NCBI RefSeq assembly: GCF_015751765.1
Contig: NZ_JADOTX010000001.1
Span: 3,410,001-3,474,000 of the forward strand
Length of the DNA: 64,000 nucleotides
Source of the DNA: Micromonospora ureilytica
GTDB taxonomy: Bacteria; Actinomycetota; Actinomycetes; Mycobacteriales; Micromonosporaceae
Direction: 5' to 3'
Of this stretch, positions 41,056 to 49,869 are shown in pieces. The position numbers and the translations under genes are program-made. Each line of letters begins with the position of its first letter. The first letter of the stretch is position 1. The notes under the pieces are model-generated. The model ran no database searches. It was not told the DNA's origin and worked only from the letters and a program-made list of their open reading frames with translations.

Positions 41056-42354
41056 TCAGCCGGACACCGCTGCCTTGGCGGGCTCGCGCTCCGCGTCCGG
41101 CGGTGAGGCGGGTGGGGCGGAGTCCTCGCGGCGGAAGGGCCGCATCAGGCTCCCGATGATGGAGAAGCGCCCCTGGCTCTTGTTGTAGACGTCGATCGCG
41201 ACGGCCAGCAACAGGACCAGACCCTTGATGATCTGGACGCGGTCGGTGCCGACACCCATCAGCTGGAGGCCGTTGTTGAGCACGGCCATGACCAGACCAC
41301 CGACGATGGATCCGCTGATGGTGCCGATACCGCCGGCGACGGCCGCGCCACCGATGAAGACTGCGGCGATGGCGTCCAGCTCCCAGCCGTTGCCGTCCTG
41401 CGGTCCGGAGGCCGCCGAACGGGCCACGAAGATCATGCCGGCCAGCGCGGCCAGGACGGACATGTTCATCATGACGAAGAAGTTGACCCGCTTGAGCTTC
41501 ACACCGGACAGCTCGGCCGCCCGGGAGTTGCCGCCCACCGCGTAGATGTGCCGGCCACCGGCCGTGTTGCGGGTGTAGAAGGAGTACGCGATGACCAGGA
41601 CCAGCAGGATGATGCCGGAGATCGGGAAGCTGGTGCCGACGCGACCGCTGGCGAAGCGCAGCGCCGCGAAGGCGATGACGCCGACCATGATGGCCATCCG
41701 CAGGATGGAGATCCACATGGGCGCCGGGTCGGCGTCCATGGCCCGTCGGGTCTTGCGGGCCTGGATCTCGCGCCACACCACCGCCAACGCCGCGGCCAGG
41801 CCGAGCAGCAGCGTGGCGTTGTTGTAGCCGGTGTTCGGACCGAACTCGGGCAGGAAGCCGGAGCCGATCTCCCGGAAGCCCTCCGGCACCGGGACGGTGC
41901 TCGCGTTACCGATGAACTGGTTGCCGCCCCGGAAGAGCAGCATGCCCGCCAGGGTGACGATGAACGCCGGCACCCCGATGTAGGCCACCCAGAAGCCCTG
42001 CCAGGCGCCGATCACCGCGCCGATGGCGAGGCCGAACACGATGGCAGCGGGCCAGGGAAGGTCCCACTCGGTCATCGACTTGGCGACCAGGATGCCGGCG
42101 AAGGCGGCGACCGAGCCGACCGAGAGGTCGATGTGCCCGGCCACGATCACCATGAGCATGCCGATGGCCAGAATCAGAATGTACGAGTTCTGCTGGAACA
42201 GCGCGATCAGGTTGTCCGACCGCAGGGTGAGGCCGTCGGTCAGGATCTGGAACAGGACGACGATCGCCACCAGAGTGAAGATCATTCCGAACTGGCGAGC
42301 GTTGGAGGTGGTGCCTCCGAACAGGTTCTTCTGAAGGTCCTTCAATCGGCTCAT
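41056..42354 (-). CDS. Sugar ABC transporter permease, MmsB/XylH type
   Basis: The 432-aa permease has about ten helices and the RbsC/XylH-like motifs [20 protein letters not shown] and [20 protein letters not shown] ([20 protein letters not shown]), followed by the second-half repeat [21 protein letters not shown] 35-residue charged C-terminal tail ([20 protein letters not shown]) is specific to this subgroup. ATG 42354 overlaps the ATPase stop (ATGA), and the extension to 42471 is rejected. It transports the sugar captured by the ChvE-like protein. Confidence 0.93.
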   Translation of the reverse strand: MSRLKDLQKNLFGGTTSNARQFGMIFTLVAIVVLFQILTDGLTLRSDNLIALFQQNSYILILAIGMLMVIVAGHIDLSVGSVAAFAGILVAKSMTEWDLPWPAAIVFGLAIGAVIGAWQGFWVAYIGVPAFIVTLAGMLLFRGGNQFIGNASTVPVPEGFREIGSGFLPEFGPNTGYNNATLLLGLAAALAVVWREIQARKTRRAMDADPAPMWISILRMAIMVGVIAFAALRFASGRVGTSFPISGIILLVLVIAYSFYTRNTAGGRHIYAVGGNSRAAELSGVKLKRVNFFVMMNMSVLAALAGMIFVARSAASGPQDGNGWELDAIAAVFIGGAAVAGGIGTISGSIVGGLVMAVLNNGLQLMGVGTDRVQIIKGLVLLLAVAIDVYNKSQGRFSIIGSLMRPFRREDSAPPASPPDAEREPAKAAVSG

Positions 42355-43898
42355 CGTGTGGCCATCTTCTTCGTCGAGGTCATCTGCTTCATGAGGGTTT
42401 CCGGGGTGGCGTCCGCCCGGGCGATCTCGCCCGTGATGGCGCCTTCGAACACGGTGTAGATGCGGTCGCACAGCCCGATCAGCTCAGGCAGCTCCGAGGA
42501 GATGACGATGACGCCCTTCCCCTGGTCGGCGAGCCGCTGGATGATGCCGTAGATCTCGTACTTGGCACCCACGTCGATGCCGCGCGTCGGCTCGTCGAGG
42601 ATCAGCAGGTCGGGGTCGGTGAACATCCACTTGGCCAGGACGACCTTCTGCTGGTTGCCGCCGGAGAGCTTGGAGACGCTCTCGTCGACCGTCGGGGCCT
42701 TGGTCCGCAACTCCTTGCGGTACGACTCAGCCGCCTGGTATTCCTCGACCTCGTTCAGGACGCCGTGGTGCCGAATCTTGGACAGCTTGGCGGCCACCGT
42801 CGACGTCTTGATGTCGTCGAGCAGGTTGAGGCCGATCGCCTTGCGGTCCTCGCTGACGTAGGCGAGGCCGTTGTCGATGGCATCCGCCACCGACTTCAGG
42901 ACGATCTCCTTGCCGTCCTTGATGATCGTGCCCGACTCGTACACCCCGTAGGAGCGGCCGAAGACACTCATCGCGAGTTCGGTACGGCCCGCGCCCATGA
43001 GACCGGCGAAGCCGACGATCTCGCCGCGGCGCACCACGAAGCTCTCGTTCTTGCAGACCTGCCGCTCGGCGGAGATCGGGTGCCGGACGTTCCAGTTGCG
43101 GACCTCGAAGAAGACGTCACCGATCTTCGGCGTGTGGTCCGGGAACCGGCTGCTCAGCTCACGGCCGACCATGCCCCGCACGATCCGGTCCTCGTCGACC
43201 CCGTCCGCCTTGACGTCGAGGGTCTCCACGGTCCGGCCGTCGCGCAGGATGGTGATCTGGTCGGCGATCGCCTCGATCTCGTTGAGCTTGTGCGAGATCA
43301 TGATCGAGGTGATGCCACGGGAGCGGAACCCGCGCAGCAGGTCCAGCAGGTGCTTGGAGTCGGCCTCGTTCAGCGCCGCGGTGGGCTCGTCGAGGATGAG
43401 CAGCTTCACGTCCTTGGCGAACGCCTTGGCGATCTCCACGAGCTGCTGCTTGCCGACCCCGATGTCCTTGATCAGGGTGTCCGGGTCCTCTTCCAGACCG
43501 ACCCGGGCCATCAGGTCCAGCGCCATCCGGTTCGCGGCCTTCCAGTCGATCGCGCCCCGCTTGCGCGGTTCGTTGCCGAGGAAGATGTTCTCGGCGATCG
43601 ACATCCCTGGAATGAGCGCGAGCTCCTGGTGGATGATCACGATGCCGGCGTTCTCGCTCGCCCGGATGTCGGAGAACTTGGTCTCCGACCCCTGGTAGAC
43701 GATCTTGCCGTCGTAGGTGCCGTGCGGGTACACCCCGCTGAGCACCTTCATCAGGGTGGACTTGCCCGCGCCGTTCTCGCCGCAGATGGCATGGATCTCG
43801 CCGGCGCGAACCACCAGGTTGACGTCGGAGAGGGCCTTGACTCCGGGGAACTCCTTGGTGATGGAACGCATCTCAAGGAGGATGGGCACGTCGCTCAT
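42351..43898 (-). CDS. Sugar ABC transporter ATP-binding protein, MmsA/XylG type (double ATPase)
   Basis: The 515-aa protein has two ATPase halves. The first has Walker [11 protein letters not shown] around residue 40, ending with [20 protein letters not shown]. The second has Walker [21 protein letters not shown] and the degenerate A-loop [14 protein letters not shown], as in RbsA/XylG-type proteins where the second site is inactive. The signature [15 protein letters not shown] is in the second half. ATG 43898 is preferred over GTG 43910 because a GAGGTGG lies 14 bases upstream and the family starts [10 protein letters not shown]. It is the first gene of the operon. Confidence 0.93.
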   Translation of the reverse strand: MSDVPILLEMRSITKEFPGVKALSDVNLVVRAGEIHAICGENGAGKSTLMKVLSGVYPHGTYDGKIVYQGSETKFSDIRASENAGIVIIHQELALIPGMSIAENIFLGNEPRKRGAIDWKAANRMALDLMARVGLEEDPDTLIKDIGVGKQQLVEIAKAFAKDVKLLILDEPTAALNEADSKHLLDLLRGFRSRGITSIMISHKLNEIEAIADQITILRDGRTVETLDVKADGVDEDRIVRGMVGRELSSRFPDHTPKIGDVFFEVRNWNVRHPISAERQVCKNESFVVRRGEIVGFAGLMGAGRTELAMSVFGRSYGVYESGTIIKDGKEIVLKSVADAIDNGLAYVSEDRKAIGLNLLDDIKTSTVAAKLSKIRHHGVLNEVEEYQAAESYRKELRTKAPTVDESVSKLSGGNQQKVVLAKWMFTDPDLLILDEPTRGIDVGAKYEIYGIIQRLADQGKGVIVISSELPELIGLCDRIYTVFEGAITGEIARADATPETLMKQMTSTKKMATR

Positions 43899-43936
43899 CG
43901 CTCGTACCACCTCGCCAACGTCATCGGTTGCCTCCG

Positions 43937-43951
43937 GAAGGTTGAACCTTC
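43937..43951 (-). promoter_or_regulatory. Palindromic operator candidate upstream of the sugar ABC operon
   Basis: GAAGGTT-G-AACCTTC is a perfect 7-bp dyad about 39 bases before ATG 43898. A second, weaker dyad GTTG-ACGG-CAAC lies at 43965-43976. Either could bind the ROK regulator encoded at the other end of the operon. Confidence 0.55.
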
Positions 43952-43976
43952 ACTTGGTTTTGTTGTTGACGGCAAC

Positions 43977-44432
43977 GTATTGCGGCCGTAGGGCCATCCG
44001 CAAGGCGAGGGACTGTTGAAAAGGTAACAATCCGGCAATATAGATGTCGCACAGTGTTCGCCCGTCACGGTGGCCACCGCAGCCCCTCCCGGCCTCCCGG
44101 TCCGACCGCAGCACCCATGCCCACCTGCGACAACGCGCCAATCGACCCCGGCCATTCCCGCAGCTTTCCCACCAGGCAAGACACGCCGGGGAGGGTGCAC
44201 CCGGTAACGCAGCGCACACGTCAGGCCATCGAACGATGGTGATCGGGCACCGGCCGCAGCGGCGTGCGCGAGGCACACGGTGGGCCTCGGGCACCTGATG
44301 TGACCCACGCCTCTGCCGGCCGGACGCATCGGCAATCGTCATTTCGGAATGGCGGTCACCGGACGACAGATCAGTGCCCTAACGTCCGTTAAGCGCAGTT
44401 CGGAACGGCACGCCGCACCGGGGCCGCACCGG
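43977..44432. other. Intergenic promoter region, no gene seen
   Basis: No credible reading frame occurs on either strand. The A+T-rich block around 43940-44045 (for example GTAACAATCCGGCAATATAG) probably holds the minus-strand promoter of the sugar operon. The remainder to 44432 lies downstream of the alcohol dehydrogenase stop, and no obvious terminator hairpin was found there. Confidence 0.5.
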
Positions 44433-45611
44433 TCAGCTCGGGCGCAGCACCGCCTTGATCACGCCGTGCTCCCGCCGGTCGAAGTGGCGATACAGGTCCG
44501 GGGCGTCGGCGAGGGCGCCGTGGTGGGTGACGATCACGCTGGGCCGTGCTCGGCCCGCGACGACCAGGTCCCGCAGCAGGACCGTGTAGCGGCGATCGTG
44601 AGTGCGGCCGAACCGGACGGCGACCCCTTTGCTGAACAACGCTCCCCAGGGCGCGACCAGGTCCTCGTGGCCGTCCGCGCCAGGGCCGGGGTGGGGGTCC
44701 CGGTCCGGGTACACACCCGCGACCGCGATCGCGCCGGCGGCGTTGACCAGCCGGGCCGCGTCGGCGATGACCTGGTTCGGACGCTCCCGGTCAGGGTGCT
44801 CCCGGTCGCGGGCCTGGAACCCGACCGCGTCGATGACCTTGTCGACCCCGCCCAGTTTCTCCTCGCCCAGCGGCAGCCCGGCCCGGGCCCGGTCGGCGCG
44901 AATCTGCTCGACCGGGTCGCCCCGGCGAAAGTCGATCGGCACCGCGCCCATCTCGCCGGCCTTGTCGAGCCGGGCGTCGACGCCGTCGACGGAGTACACG
45001 ACGCGGGCCCCTCGAAGCAGCGCCGAGTAGGCGCCGAGTAGCCCGACGGCGCCGGCGCCGAACACCGCCACGGTGTCACCGGGCCCGACCTCGGCGAGGG
45101 TGGCGGCGGCGTGCCACCCGGTGACGAACGCGTCGGCGAGCAGCACGAAGTCGTCCTCGGAGGCGTCCCCCGGCTCGCCGGGCAGGGGGACGCAGTTGGC
45201 GTCGGCCCACGGCACGCGCAGCAGGTCGGCCTGCGCACCCCGGTACGGACCCATCCCTGCGTACCCGTACGCCGCGCCCGGCCCCTCGGCCCGGGCCCGC
45301 AGACAGGCCGCCGAGAGCCCGCGAGCGCACATCACACACGTGCCGCAGAACAGGTGCGTGGGGATCACCACCCGCGTGCCCGGCCGGACGGTCTGCACCG
45401 CGGCACCCACCTCCTGCACCACACCCAACGGTTCGTGACCGAGCACCAGGCCGGGCTCGGCGCTGGTCCGTCCGTCGTACATGTGCAGGTCGGTGCCGCA
45501 CAGGGCGGTGGAGGTGATCCGCACGAGCGCGTCGGTCTCCGCCTCCAGCGTCGCGTCGGGCACCTCCCGCACCGCGACCGTCCGGACGTCCTCGTAGACG
45601 ACGGCTCTCAT
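44433..45611 (-). CDS. Zinc-dependent alcohol dehydrogenase, formaldehyde-dehydrogenase-like
   Basis: The 392-aa medium-chain dehydrogenase has the catalytic zinc ligands Cys in ALCGTDLHMYDG and Glu in VLGHEPLGVVQEVG (GHE motif). The structural zinc lobe is FCGTCVMCARGLSAACLRA, with four cysteines. The NAD-binding motif FGAGAVGLLGAYSALLRGAR follows at about residue 180. Length and the insertion GFQARDREHPDRERPNQVIA resemble the glutathione-independent formaldehyde dehydrogenase group. ATG 45611 has GGGAGAG upstream. It is monocistronic, and the physiological substrate is uncertain. Confidence 0.9.
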   Translation of the reverse strand: MRAVVYEDVRTVAVREVPDATLEAETDALVRITSTALCGTDLHMYDGRTSAEPGLVLGHEPLGVVQEVGAAVQTVRPGTRVVIPTHLFCGTCVMCARGLSAACLRARAEGPGAAYGYAGMGPYRGAQADLLRVPWADANCVPLPGEPGDASEDDFVLLADAFVTGWHAAATLAEVGPGDTVAVFGAGAVGLLGAYSALLRGARVVYSVDGVDARLDKAGEMGAVPIDFRRGDPVEQIRADRARAGLPLGEEKLGGVDKVIDAVGFQARDREHPDRERPNQVIADAARLVNAAGAIAVAGVYPDRDPHPGPGADGHEDLVAPWGALFSKGVAVRFGRTHDRRYTVLLRDLVVAGRARPSVIVTHHGALADAPDLYRHFDRREHGVIKAVLRPS

Positions 45612-45698
45612 CCGACTCTCCCGTTCGGCTGTGGAACGGCCGGTCTTCCCCCGACTGGGCCGTTCATGCCTGCCCGGCACGCCTGCCCGGCCGGCACC

Positions 45699-45821
45699 AA
45701 GTCCCTCCGGGACGAGACCGCCGATCTGGTCGCGGTCATCGAGGCGGCCCGCCGACCCTCGGGCCGACCGGTCCATCTCGTCGGCGCGTCCTACGGGGCG
45801 ACCCTGGCGTTGCACACCCAG
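45699..45821 (+). pseudogene. Alpha/beta-hydrolase fragment with nucleophile elbow
   Basis: The plus-strand frame encodes KSLRDETADLVAVIEAARRP followed by SGRPVHLVGASYGATLALHT, an alpha/beta-hydrolase core helix and a GASYG nucleophile elbow. Neither the N-terminal strands nor the Asp/His part is present. About 41 codons remain, and the sequence on both sides is unrelated. It lies between the dehydrogenase promoter and the ABCG gene, an inactive relic. Confidence 0.5.
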
Positions 45822-45901
45822 CCGAGACGCCGGCCGCTCAGTAACATCGGCGAGGCACGATATTCAGGCGGACCCCGCACCGACCGGATCGAGCACTCGA
45901 C

Positions 45902-47611
45902 ATGACGACCGAGCAGACCACGTCTCCCCCGCGCGCCGGTGTCGGCATCGCCGCTCAGGGGCTGGGCCAGAGCGTCCGGAGCGGTCGCCAGATCCTGACC
46001 GACATCTCCCTGAGCATCGCGCCGGGCGAGCTGGTCGCGATCGTCGGTGCCAGCGGCGCCGGTAAGACCACCCTGCTGGAGATCCTCGCCGGGGTGCGGC
46101 GACCGGCGGCGGGCACCGTGACGTACGACGGCACGGCCGCGGCCGGCGGCATCGGTGTCGTTCCGCAGGACGACATCATCCACCGCGAGCTGCCCCTGGC
46201 CCGCACCCTGCGGTACGCCGCCCGACTGCGCCTGCCCTCCAGCACCGGGCCGGCCGAGATCAGCGACCGGGTCGCCGAGGTGCTCGCCGGGCTGCGACTC
46301 ACCGACCGGGCCGCCACGCCGGTCGGCCTGCTCAGCGGCGGTGAACGCAAGCGCGCCAGCATCGCCGTCGAGCTGCTCACCCGGCCCGGCGTGTTCTTCC
46401 TGGACGAGCCCACCTCCGGGTTGGACCCGGCGATCGCCGTGGAGCTGCTCCGGGTGCTCCGCGCGCTCGCCGACACGGGAGCCACAGTCGTGCTGACCAC
46501 CCACCAGGTCACCGACGTGGACCATTGCGACCGGGTCGTCGTGCTGACCCGTCAGGGCCGCCTGGCGTTCACCGGCACCCCGGCCGCCGCCCGGGAGTTC
46601 TTCGGCCTGCGGTCCCTCGTCGAGGTGCACCTCCGGCTCGACGAAGCGACGCGACCCGCCGAGTGGCCCGATCGATTCGCCGAGCAACGCGACACCGAGC
46701 AACGCGACACCGAGCAACGCGACACAGAGCAGTCGCCCACCGACGACGGTGACGTCGCCGCGACGCCGCCGCGGTCTGTCGGCCGGCTGCGGCAGTGGGC
46801 GGTCCTCACGGCGCGCAACGCGGAGATCGTTCTCCGCAACCGGCTGACCCTGGCGATCCTGCTCGGCTCGCCGGTGATGGTGCTCGGCATGTTCGCGTTG
46901 CTGTTCCGTCCGGGGGCGTTCGAGCCGAGCAGCCCCAGCCCGACGGTGACCGTGATGATCCTGTTCTGGATCGCTTTCGGTGGCTTCTTCTTCGGGCTGA
47001 CCTACGGGCTCCTCCAGATCTGCACCGAGCTACCGATCCTGCGCCGGGAGCGGCTGGCCGGTGTCCGGCTGGCCCCGTACCTGATGGCCAAGGTGGCGGT
47101 GCTGCTGCCGCTGCTGGCCCTGGTGGACCTGGCCCTGCTCGGGGTGCTGCGCGGCATGGACCGGCTGCCGCCGACCGACGGCGCCCAGTTCGCGGCCCTG
47201 TACGTGACCCTGCTGCTCTCCTCGGCGGCGGCGCTCGCCCTCGGTCTGCTGTGCTCGGCGGCCGTGTCCGATGCGGCCCAGGCGACGCTCATGCTGCCAA
47301 TGCTGTGCTTCCCCCAGGTGCTGTTCGTGGGCGCGATCCTGCCGGTGCCGGCCATGGCGGTCGGCGGTCAGTGGATCAGCTACGCCATGTCGAACCGGTG
47401 GGCGTTCGAGGGCTTGGGGCACACCGCCGGGGTGGAGCGGCTCTGGCGCGACGGCGGCTCCCCGCTCGGCCCGCCGCTGCTGGCCACGTACGGCGACAGC
47501 TTCTCCCGGCCGGTGTGGGTCGACTGGCTGGTGCTCGGCGGTTTCGTGCTGCTCTTCCTGGGCGCGGCCTGGGCGGTCCTGGTCCGACGAGAGTTCCGTC
47601 GTGCGTCCTGA
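45902..47611 (+). CDS. ABCG-type half transporter (ATPase fused to ABC-2 permease)
   Basis: The 569-aa protein has the ATPase first and the membrane domain second, the ABCG/White order. The ATPase (residues 10-230) has Walker A GASGAGKTT, PQDDIIHRELPLARTLRYAA after the Q-loop, signature LSGGERKRASIAVELL and Walker B FFLDEPTSGLDPAIA. A linker (about 255-285) contains the EQRDT repeat. Six helices follow from about residue 310 (LTLAILLGSPVMVLGMFALL). Such proteins export lipids or natural products as dimers. Its stop overlaps by 11 bases the next gene's GTG start, so the pair is coupled. Confidence 0.92.
   Translation: MTTEQTTSPPRAGVGIAAQGLGQSVRSGRQILTDISLSIAPGELVAIVGASGAGKTTLLEILAGVRRPAAGTVTYDGTAAAGGIGVVPQDDIIHRELPLARTLRYAARLRLPSSTGPAEISDRVAEVLAGLRLTDRAATPVGLLSGGERKRASIAVELLTRPGVFFLDEPTSGLDPAIAVELLRVLRALADTGATVVLTTHQVTDVDHCDRVVVLTRQGRLAFTGTPAAAREFFGLRSLVEVHLRLDEATRPAEWPDRFAEQRDTEQRDTEQRDTEQSPTDDGDVAATPPRSVGRLRQWAVLTARNAEIVLRNRLTLAILLGSPVMVLGMFALLFRPGAFEPSSPSPTVTVMILFWIAFGGFFFGLTYGLLQICTELPILRRERLAGVRLAPYLMAKVAVLLPLLALVDLALLGVLRGMDRLPPTDGAQFAALYVTLLLSSAAALALGLLCSAAVSDAAQATLMLPMLCFPQVLFVGAILPVPAMAVGGQWISYAMSNRWAFEGLGHTAGVERLWRDGGSPLGPPLLATYGDSFSRPVWVDWLVLGGFVLLFLGAAWAVLVRREFRRAS
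46682..46726 (+). repeat. In-frame 15-bp tandem repeat in the ABCG linker
   Basis: GAGCAACGCGACACC occurs at 46682, 46697 and 46712 (the last copy ends in A), encoding EQRDT three times. It falls in the linker between ATPase and membrane domain. Length changes would keep the frame, so it may vary between strains. Confidence 0.9.
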
Positions 47612-49066
47612 CTCGATCCCGCACGCCTCCCCGACATCGCTGCCGGGGTACGCCGCCACGGGCCGGATCGACGAGCTGCGCGCCACCGAGTACCGGCACC
47701 TGGACGCCGGCGGGCAGGTGTACCTCGACTACGCAGGGTCCGGGGTGGCGGCCCAGGCCCAGGTTCGCGCCCATCACGATCGGCTGCTCGCCGGGCTGTA
47801 CAGCAACCCCCACTCGGAGAACCCCACGAGTGCGGCGGCGAGTTCGCTTGTGGAGTCGGCGCGACGCGCGGTGCTCGACTTCTTCCGCGCCGACCCGGCC
47901 GAGTACGCGGTCGTCTTCACCCCGAACGCCAGTGGCGCCTGCCGGCTGGTCGGGAGGCGTACGACTTCGGCCGGGCTGCGCCGCTGGTGCTGACCTGGGA
48001 CAACCACAACTCGGTAAACGGCATCCGCGAGTACGCCCGGTCGGCCCGCGCCTCCGTACGCTACGTGCCGCTGAGTGGGCCGGAGCTGCGGGTCGCCGAG
48101 TCGGACCTGGTCGCGGCGCTCGGCGCCGGCCGGGGCAGCCTGGCCCGTCGGTGGGATCGGGCCGGTCGTCGCGGGTTGTTCGCCTATCCGGCGCAGAGCA
48201 ACTTCTCCGGGGTGCAGCACCCGCTCGGCTGGGTGGAGCTGGCCCACCAGCAGGGCTATGACGTGTTGCTCGACGCGGCCGCCTTCGCGCCGACGAACCG
48301 GCTGGACCTCAGCGTCGTCCGGCCGGATTTCGTGTGTCTGAGCTGGTACAAGCTCTTCGGTTACCCCACCGGGGTCGGCGCGCTGCTGGCCCGCCGTACG
48401 GCGCTGGCCCGGTTGCGCCGTCCGTGGTTCGCCGGCGGCACGATCCGCGCTGTCAGCGTGCAGGGCGACTGGCACCGGCCGATGGACGACGAGTCGGCGT
48501 TCGAGGACGGCACGCTCAACTTCCTGAGCATCCCGGACGTGGAGGTCGGGTTGCGCTGGCTCGATTCGATCGGCGTGGACCTCGTACACTCCCGGGTTGG
48601 CCTGCTCACCGAATGGCTGCTGGAGCGGCTGACCACCCTGCGGCACGACACCGGCGGGCCGCTGGTCCAGGTGTACGGGCCGACAACGGGGGCGGGGCGC
48701 GGTGGCACTGTGACGTTCAACCTCCGCCACCCGGACGGCACGCTTGTCGACGAACGGCTCGTCGCGCGGGAGGCGGCGGCGGCCGGCTTCTCCCTGCGTA
48801 CCGGTTGTTTCTGCAACCCGGGCGCGGGCGAGGGCGCGTTCGGGATCAGCCGGAGGTCGACCCGGCAGCGACTGTTGGCGTCGGTCGACACGATCGACAC
48901 GTATCTGGCGGCGCTACGCCTGCCGACGGGTGGCGCGGTCCGTGTCTCGTTCGGACTGGCCTCCACGGCGACCGACGCGGAACGCTTCGTCGCCTTCGCC
49001 CAGTCGACCTACCTCAACCGGGGCGTCGGTGCCGAGTCAGCGCTGCCGCCTCGGTTGCGCTGCTGA
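47601..49066 (+). pseudogene. Molybdenum-cofactor-sulfurase-like PLP enzyme, frameshifted
   Basis: Two frames together encode one class V aminotransferase-fold protein of about 488 residues. The first (47601-47993) has VYLDYAGSGVAAQAQVRAHH and YSNPHSENPTSAAASSLVES up to FTPNASGACRLVG. The second (47954-49066) continues with LVLTWDNHNSVNGIREYARS, the PLP-lysine motif SWYKLFGYPTGVGALL and the sulfurase-like FSLRTGCFCNPGAGEGAFGI. One G missing in the GGG at 47952-47954 joins them: with a fourth G the text reads LVG-EAYDFGR. GTG 47601 overlaps the ABCG stop. The N- and C-terminal motifs match the aminotransferase domain of MOCOS-type enzymes. Either a true frameshift or a homopolymer sequencing error, so it may be intact in the organism. 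Confidence 0.85.
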
Positions 49067-49087
49067 TGACCTGCCTGACCGCGCCGG

Positions 49088-49486
49088 TTAGCTGACCTGG
49101 GCCACCGGTGCCGAGCGGTGCTTGATCTCCTCCATGAACGGGAACCGGGCGGTCAGCTCGGCGACTGTCAGGCCGGCCCGCCAGGCCGCGGCCACCTGGG
49201 CGACCTGCGCCAGGTCCATGACGTCACCGCGCGCGAGAACCTCTCCCGAGACACGAATGTCGATCATGAAGTATCGGGCCTGTGAGCCCAGGCCCACGCA
49301 GACCACGCCCTCGTCGGAGTGCAGCTCGGCGCAGGTGAACCGGGCCCGCCCCTGCTCCGGCGCGGTCACCCGGCCGACGTCGAGCCCGTGATGGGCAGCG
49401 GTTTCGATGAGCGCGGGGGCCAGGCCACCCCGCTCGACCAGATCCGGGTAGAGGCGCACACCCAGCGCCGTCGACGCCTCGCTCAT
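49088..49486 (-). CDS. Hypothetical protein, DUF6193-like
   Basis: The 132-aa protein has VRLYPDLVERGGLAPALIET at the N-terminus, several beta strands (RYFMIDIRVSGEVLARGDVM) and VAQVAAAWRAGLTVAELTAR followed by FPFMEEIK. The AxFPFM pattern after a Trp-containing helix resembles DUF6193, a family annotated as 'natural product biosynthesis protein'. Here the usual C-terminal extension is missing, so it may be a short variant. ATG 49486 has a GTGGGAG Shine-Dalgarno. It is convergent with the sulfurase-like gene. Function unknown. Confidence 0.6.
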   Translation of the reverse strand: MSEASTALGVRLYPDLVERGGLAPALIETAAHHGLDVGRVTAPEQGRARFTCAELHSDEGVVCVGLGSQARYFMIDIRVSGEVLARGDVMDLAQVAQVAAAWRAGLTVAELTARFPFMEEIKHRSAPVAQVS

Positions 49487-49769
49487 GACTGACTCCCACT
49501 TCCTTGTGACAGAGACCAGCAGCGCGCAGGTTACGGGAAAGTTTCCGGCACGCCTCGTCATCCTGTCCCGCGTGGACGCCCCACGGCAATAGGAAGGGTC
49601 GATTCGACAGCTATCGAGTAACCCTCGGCCGCGCCGAACTCATTCGACGGGTCGATGCCGTCCACCTCGGAGCCATCGATCGATCTTACGATGACTGCCC
49701 GGATCGGCGCTCCGCCGCTCACTGGTCAGCATCGGGCGGTAACGGACGGTCGTGATATTGGAAACACTC

Positions 49770-49798
49770 TTGACAGAAAGAACCGATATCGACATGCT
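49770..49798 (+). promoter_or_regulatory. Promoter of the GH16 gene
   Basis: TTGACA (49770-49775) and CATGCT (49793-49798) are separated by 17 bases, a good match to the housekeeping consensus at -35. The palindromic operator starts seven bases after the -10 box, where a bound repressor would block transcription. Confidence 0.55.
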
Positions 49799-49804
49799 TC
49801 GCTT

Positions 49805-49820
49805 TAGAGAGCGCTCTCTA
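49805..49820 (+). promoter_or_regulatory. LacI-family-like operator (TAGAGAGC-GCTCTCTA)
   Basis: A perfect 16-bp palindrome centred on AGCGCT lies just downstream of the GH16 promoter. Its core resembles sites of actinobacterial LacI-family sugar repressors such as the CebR box (TGGGAGCGCTCCCA). No LacI gene is present in the window. Confidence 0.7.
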
Positions 49821-49869
49821 TCCTGGTAAACCGCCTTCACCCCACCCCCCCCACGCTGAGGAGCCTCCC

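Noticed and set aside
47945..47960. Programmed ribosomal frameshift in the sulfurase-like gene
   Set aside because: No X-XXY-YYZ slippery heptamer or downstream pseudoknot is evident, and a single missing G explains the break exactly.
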